A stretch of DNA of 64,000 nucleotides, taken from NCBI GenBank assembly GCA_903813345.2, contig CAIIXF020000006.1, positions 19,537,936 to 19,601,935 on the forward strand, in the 5' to 3' direction. Of the stretch, positions 57,751-64,000 are shown piece after piece (positions within the stretch are counted from its first letter, which is position 1; each line of letters begins with the position of its first letter). The notes below the pieces were generated by a model. That model worked only from the letters and a program-made list of their open reading frames with translations, did no database searches and was not told the origin of the DNA. Source of the stretch: Owenia fusiformis (lineage: Eukaryota > Annelida > Polychaeta > Sabellida > Oweniidae). Both the position numbers and the translations under genes were made by a program.

Positions 57751-59829
57751 TCAAATAATGCAAATGAGGAGTGCAATCGCGGCAGCAGCAATTAACCTGC
57801 CAACGTTTGTGAAGTGTGCCCGAGCAGAGCTGGCACCAAAAGTGTACAAGTGCGCAGTGGCATTCCCCTGGGTGCTACTTGCCACACACAATATATCTCC
57901 ACCCTCTGGCAAGTCACTTTGAGGCAAGGGCAATGATATGAATTTCTGCGTTGTTCTGATTGGTAGTTTCGAAGCAAGGATTGTCCCACTTGTTGATCTC
58001 CATTCCACCTTTGGGGTCGGATCACCCGATGCATTGCACCACAGAGGGTCGTCGTTTATCGGCATCAATACGGGCGCCAATACGGGTACATCGCATGCCA
58101 TATCAGCTAACGATACCAGTTGGAAGTTAATGTTGTTTGGAGTTGTGCAGTTAGTTTGTACCTTAGCTAAGGACTTGATGCTCAGAAGGTCATCCCTTTT
58201 TGTTAGTAGCTTACGGAGCCACTTTAACTCGCAATTGCAGTGAATAGGGTTATCATAGATAAGCATGTAGCCTCTATTGTCTTCAAGCATCGTGCTCTTG
58301 ATCACAGCCTCCATGCTTACCGGAATCGTCTCAATGTTATTCCCATTTAACTCCAGATAGGTCAAGACACCATCCCGTGGAAACATACTGCCATCAATGG
58401 TAGCAATGTCATTGTCGTATAACTCAACTCTTGTCAGAAATTTATTCTCCTTGAACATTCCATTTGGAATTTGTCTGATTTTGTTTCCAGGGGCACCAAA
58501 GTGAAGCATATGCTGAAAGGGGGCTAGCGTCCCTATTAACTCTTCAATCTTGTTTTTGCCTAGCGTCAGGTACCTTAAGGTGGTGATATGCTTGAAAGTT
58601 GTCAGATCCAAACGTTTGATCTGATTCGAATTAAGGTACAAAGTCACGAGGGTCGGGAGTGGACAATTAGATAAATCAATATCTGTTATATTATTGTAAT
58701 CTAGCTTAATCAACCCCGAGACAGTCTTCTGCAAAAAGTCAATGTTTGTGATTTGATTTCTACTCAAATCGAGACTTGCCAGGTTGAATCCCTCAAATGA
58801 ATCAGCAGGGAGGTTCAACGCCTTTCCATTGTCTGTCCAATCTAACCTGATTAGACCATCCTGCAAAGGTTTTAATGCTTTCACGAAGCCTGAGTCAAGA
58901 TTACTATGGCCTATTCTAAGATAATCAATGTGGGAGTTTAGAAACGCTTCTTCATCAACAAATGAGAGATTTTCATTGTGTTCTATGTAAAGATCGCCCA
59001 GTTCCGGAAGATCTTCAAATGCATGCTTTCCAACGCTTCGTATCTTGTTAAAAGACAGTCTAAGTGACTTCAGTTTCTTCAAGTGTATGAACGCATTATC
59101 AGGGACAGTTTCAATGGCGTTGTGGGCTAGGTTCAAATCCTCTAAATTCACTATCAACGTAAAAGTATTCTGATGAATGGACTTCAGATTGTTTCCAAGC
59201 AGACTAAAGGTAGTGAGACGTGTTAAAAATTCAAATGTATCATCTGTAATGTCCTCCAAACCGCACTGGATGATATCAAGGCGGGTTATGTTGGCATAGT
59301 GAGCGAAATCATCCTTTTTGAGGTGTTTAATCTGGACGTCTTTCCTACATATGATCTGTAATCTATCAACGGACCATGTGACACCGGAATCAGCGGGCCA
59401 ACCGGGCAAGGTGCTACTGCTACAGTAGATGCTGTTGCGAAACTCTGAACATGAACATCCTGTTGGACATGACGAAACGATGCAGACGGCGCTCAAAAGA
59501 ACGACCAGCAACGTAAATACACCTGCGAATGTTGGTACTACAAAATTAAAAAACGTTGTTAAATTCCTTGGAACACTCGGAATAACAAATATTAATCAAT
59601 GAGAAAAGCAAAACGGCAGACTCTTTGATATGCATAGAGAGTACACCATGCTCAGCACTATAGTATCGCCAATACACCCGACAATGTTTATGCTACAAGT
59701 CCAAAAAATTAGACAAAAAATATTTTTAAAAAGGTATATGTAACTACAGTATTTAACCAATACTGAATAGTGCAAGTCATGTTTGTTCAAAATAATTTTA
59801 GAAATATATTTGAACTTACCATTCGCCAT
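57751..59829 (-). CDS. LRR-Ig cell-surface protein, probably GPI-anchored
   Basis: Two exons on the minus strand: 59829-59820 (ATG GCG AAT G, then GTAAGT) and 59537-57751. They give 598 residues in frame. The join makes MANVPTFAGVFTLLVVLLSA, a good signal peptide. The large exon alone lacks an ATG at this place, which supports the tiny first exon. Order: Cys-rich N-cap (CPTGCSCSEF...), about twelve leucine-rich repeats (about 85-430, e.g. LEDLNLAHNAIETVPDNAF), a C-cap (433-485, NPIHCNCELKWLRK) and one Ig-like domain (about 486-572, LWCNASGDPTPKVEW...DILCVAS). The end is a short hydrophobic run (RLIAAAAIALLICII) with no cytoplasmic tail, as in GPI-anchored proteins. LRR-Ig proteins usually serve in adhesion, axon guidance or receptor modulation. 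I cannot assign an ortholog. Confidence 0.85.
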
Positions 59830-62800
59830 GTTATTTTTATATCCGATGCCTCTTGCTTTTTGAAATATCAACACTGATATCTAACAAAAAGAACTGCTTA
59901 AGCAACTAATAAAAATGTCATGTTTTAATGAGGTTTTCATTAGTTTTCAAGTAATCTTTCAAGTAGTAGGATCAGGCCTATGTCAATGCATTTTATGTGC
60001 ATTTTGACAACACTTGGATTAACATCAAGTACCTGGGGGGGGGGGGCTGACTGACATTGGATCATTGTACTTGCTATTGTATTCAAACTTAAGTTATCTT
60101 CTTAATTTTAGACAACACGTACAAAGGAAATATATTGATACTATTGGATTGAACTTGAATACTGCGTTTGCCAAAGTGTTGAGTATAAGGCCATAGTAAT
60201 ACAGTGTGTCTCTACAATTACGACACAGTTTGAGTGTAAACTTTGTGGACACCCTGTATGTTTAAATATGGGACGTTGCTATAGGCACTCTTAGTTTATT
60301 GAATTTTGTAAAAATGATAGTTTTAAACTTATATTCAAATGGGTTTGTTTGAGGACTTCACATTTGCATTTGGCTACCTATATCATTAAACAACAAAGAT
60401 AGATTAGATTTTACACATTTATTTGTGTATTACTTTTTACAAATGACTTTTTTCTTACAAAATTGTTTTATACAAAATAAATCATTAGATCACTGCTTAT
60501 ACACATACATTGTATTTTATCATACAAAATGTCTCAATTTACAATGATCACTTTATCATTGTATAATAATAATATGATGCCCTGTTAAAAAGCCTTTACT
60601 GGCCTCATTCGTTTAGTAAAATTTAACATTCAACTCAAAAGTGCTCATTTTTGACTCTGCAAGTATTTTGTTTAGTATACAAGCAATAAATATTCATAAT
60701 TTCATTAACAGCTTTATATAGCATCTTTAATCCAATGTAATCTATTTGATTCCTATATAATTCATTTAATAAAATTTTCAATTTGATACTATTATTTGTT
60801 AATCATAAATAATATAACAATATGATGATGTCATACAATATAATGATGTCATAAAACATAGGATGACATATATAAGAAGCATTAACCAAATACTATGAAC
60901 ACTTTGAAATGAAACCATTTTTTTAAGATGCAAGTTATAAATGAACATGTGTGCATCAATATACATATGTGCTATTACAAGGGGCCTCTTTATTTCAAGA
61001 CCCCTTGGTGGCATTGTAAGTGCATATGCCTCTGGTGTATAGAAGCTCTTTTAGAGGTTTAGAGTTTGACTATGTACATTATTTACAAAACTCAATGTAT
61101 CTAGGATATACATTAATAGAAAAACAAAGATGAACATATTGTATTATGTTCGAAGAAGATCCATAAATATAACTAAATTGGTAAATAAAAGCCTTAACTT
61201 GGCAGTATTGCTTGTCATACTATACCAAACAATCAAACACGAACCAACTTTAAAAAATGCCAGAGTAGTCAACGATTTTGGATTGCAAGAAAACTTTGTA
61301 GAACAGGTAGCTCTAGAAGTGACTACAATGCCATCTTTTGAAATGAAAGTTCTAAAATTTCTAACATACATCGACATGCACACATACGAAATTGTTAAAG
61401 CAACATTCACTAAAATTGAGACTTTTAATCCATTTTCCGAAATAAGAACCACAAGAATAATAATTAACTAAAATAATTGAGACTCCATAAAACATGTGTC
61501 CATTTTTACTTAAAATGAAATGAGCCAATGAAGAATTCTTCATAACAGTTCAAAAATTAACTTTAGGTATCATAATGATATTTGGCAGTTTTTATAATTA
61601 AATGATACCCTATAATATTACTTAGTTCTTATATAACTATCTATATAATCTTGATATTTATACAGAATTGAACGAGACACACTAAATGAAACAATGCTTT
61701 CATATCAACTAAATGCACACCATAAAAGAGCCAAAATTGTTCTAAAATATGGCTCATATATGCACTGCATGGACTATAGCTGAATGCAGAGTGGACACTT
61801 TGGCAGAAACACACAAACATATAAATAAGGCTATACATTGTAATAAGGCAGTTTGTTATTTAACAAATGGATCCAGTATTGCTTAGAATCCTCAGTTTTG
61901 AAATACTTCTCTTCTAAAAAAACATAAATATTCTGAGATATACTGTATCCAGTATCTACAAGAACTCCTCAGTATTAATTGTAATAGTTTTATAATTTAC
62001 AGATATTTACATCATTTGTTAAATAAAAGATAGATTTAGAGTGGCGTTTTCTCCACTGACTGAGTTGTAGGCTTTTTACATCTATATACAATATGGACAT
62101 GTGAAGTAATAAAGACTTATACAATATTGACTTGTACAATATGAGCTTCTACAATAAAGACATGGTTAGAAATGACAATTTAAGCTGTACATGGTAAGTT
62201 ATGTTTCTATAGAATTAAGCAATGCCAAACAACCTCAATCAAATGACAGTTAACAAAAATACTAGTTTGTAAACTTTCAGGTGGTGGTTCATGATACGGT
62301 GAACAGCCACCAAGATTATTGCTGTTAATTTTAAAGAGACAGTGACATGCAAATCCACTGAGTAAATATGAATGAATAAGATTTCTAAAAATGCGCTCTG
62401 AAGTTGATTTGTCCTAGGGGCACTGAACCAAACATTAATCACACACTGTTGCAAATGTATGAAAAATGGTTGTTGCAGCTAACCCTGATTATTGCAAATT
62501 AAATCTCAATACTGGTCTAGTGCCAGTTCAAATAATCACATTTTAATTTGTTTTTAATTATTTTTTTCTAATCATTTCTAAAACTATAAGTGATATGTGC
62601 ACACTTCCCAATAAGATCTTTATGTTGACCTTTTTTGTTGTTTGATAACTTTCAAACATCATCGAACATTTCTACATTGTCCAAAATTCAAATGCTTTTT
62701 GAAACTTTTTTCCCACTCAGGTACATGTATTGGGCTCAACATGTAATGTACTACTTGTTCAAGTTCTCTGATCCAGTCTCTGTACTGCACAATATTTGTG

Positions 62801-63107
62801 TACTTATTCGTCGATCGCTAGCCTCTAATATAAATTCATATATTAAGCTACATTTGTCTTATTGATAGGACAATACAATTGTTCCATTTCTGGCTGTTTC
62901 TACAGCAGTGTCAATACATCTCATCCCCATGGTAACTAGTGTTCGCTTATTTAGTATGGCAACACTTTTTAACTATGGCAACACAGTTGCTATATTTGAG
63001 ACCAGATAATGTTGTTGCCATGGAGACTGAATTCTCTGCACAGCTCTGGTTAAGACTTGATAAACTGCATTATTTAGGCATATATAGTTGGTTGTTGTGG
63101 TAACAAA
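59830..63107. other. Gene-free stretch, probably spacer plus 3'UTR of the right-hand gene
   Basis: The stretch is AT-rich with no convincing coding exon. A run of ten G lies at 60036-60045. A decayed mariner-type end (GGACACCCTG then TA) lies at about 60247-60258. TTTATT (AATAAA on the minus strand) at about 60418 could end a long 3'UTR of the gene whose stop codon is at 63108, but nothing shows where that transcript stops. Confidence 0.4.
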
Positions 63108-63561
63108 CTACCTCAGTTGCAATGGTAACCGGAGAAGCAGGAATATTGTAGTTGCTATGGTGAGCAGATGCAGTCTATGATGAGAGTGAGCACTAGATAT
63201 AAGCTGGTTTTGATCACTCTTTATTGTAGTCTCATTTTCATCAATTTCATTCTTGTCTTTGTCCTTTTCTTTTTCTGAAAAACAAAACAAAAATGAATAA
63301 ATTATTATGAAATATCATTTGTAAATAACATGTTACACAATTACCAAACTGCCCAAGGAAGGTTACATAATATGAAGCATAATGATGCCTCTCTAAAATG
63401 AACAATGTTATAATTTATTTCAAACTTACGTGTTGTTGTGGTGGTAGGTATGGTAGTTGTGGAAGTGATAGGACGTGGGCGTCTGGTTGTAGGACGTTGT
63501 GGGGGAGTCGTAGGTGTAGGTGGTGCCTCTGTTACGATTGGTCCACCTGTTGGGGCATTCG
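63108..63561 (-). CDS. C-terminal exons of a Thr/Pro-rich surface protein (5' part outside window)
   Basis: Two minus-strand exons, 63561-63430 and 63274-63108, both bounded by good splice sites (TTTTGCAG / C|GTAAGT and TTTTTCAG). They join in phase 1. The first encodes PPTPTTPPQRPTTRRPRP and an S/T run (TSTTTIPTTTTT), a mucin-like linker. The second encodes a charged segment (KEKDKDKNEIDENETTIK), then HSHHRLHLLTIATTIFLLLR and the stop TAG. The end could be a GPI signal or a very short transmembrane anchor. Upstream exons lie beyond 64000; none was seen in 63562-64000. It is not homologous to the CBM2-mucins: the C-terminus is different. The family is unknown. Confidence 0.65.
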
Positions 63562-64000
63562 CTGCAAAACACAAAAAGATGAAAATTAATTTTTATTTTA
63601 TTGGTCTAGTGTACATGTCTTTTTCATTAATAGATGGCAGTGCAAAGAAAATATCAAAACTATCGATAAACTGACATTTTCATGACTTTTACGTTTTACA
63701 TAGAAATCTGATGTGATTATTTTCATGATCTGGTTTTAGGTCTCAGTTTGAAACAAAATCATTTTTCTTTAAAAACCAAAAGGATGTATTATAAGCCACA
63801 AAATAATGACTTCCCCTGGTGTTAAAATAATCAACTGGTGGTGAATTAAATCAACTTCAAAATTTAATGTGATGAAGATGATAGATGGGTTCTTTCACCA
63901 AGACATATGAATAGGATGCAAAACCCCTTGAATCAAATAACATGCTTTGCCATATTTGTCCAAAGTCACATTTACTAGAGAAATGTGCTTGAAAAAACTA

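Noticed and set aside
60190-60258. Complete short mariner-type MITE
   Set aside because: The right end (GGACACCCTG) is clear, but the proposed left end (CAGTGTGTCTC) matches too poorly.
63108-63561. Fourth CBM2-mucin paralog
   Set aside because: It is Thr-rich, but it lacks the 10-residue repeat, the F/L-ATD motif, the conserved helix and the basic tail.

Overview
This is nuclear DNA from an animal, AT-rich and intron-rich. Coding exons are short with GT..AG introns, FBXO38 has a clear animal ortholog here, and the spacers are packed with SINEs, mariner-type TA elements, piggyBac-like elements and foldback DNA. The CBM2-like domains and the type of repeats suggest a marine invertebrate (lophotrochozoan or invertebrate deuterostome). 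I cannot resolve it further from sequence alone.

Genes, left to right. (1) 1898-3436 (+): last two exons of a membrane mucin with an extracellular CBM2-like carbohydrate-binding domain. (2) 8958-18032 (+): a complete paralog in three exons. (3) 20934-21406 (+): a doubtful small gene. (4) 22303-35497 (+): the FBXO38 ortholog, 12 coding exons, 1,600 residues, in frame throughout. (5) 40375-55860 (-): a third CBM2-mucin paralog, three exons with a 12 kb first intron. (6) 57751-59829 (-): a two-exon LRR-Ig protein with a GPI-type C-terminus. (7) 63108-63561 (-): last two exons of a Thr/Pro-rich surface protein that continues past the right edge.

The three mucin genes share exon layout, intron phases (1 then 0), four cysteines, a 10-residue Thr-rich repeat (30 bp in DNA), a juxtamembrane F/L-ATD motif, the transmembrane helix and a basic tail. 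They are a local duplicate family with FBXO38 lodged between copies 2 and 3. With the LRR-Ig gene and the right-edge gene, the window is a neighbourhood of cell-surface proteins.

The most unusual structure is a tandem array of about 2.5 kb directly after the FBXO38 stop codon. Each 105/108 bp unit is a copy of the last FBXO38 coding segment, its stop codon and a little 3'UTR, and the unit length keeps the reading frame. The introns and spacers also hold three separate pairs of inverted minisatellite arrays and a 5.6 kb foldback with modular arms, mostly within or beside the CBM2-mucin genes. No functional tRNA, rRNA, CRISPR array or viral gene was recognised.
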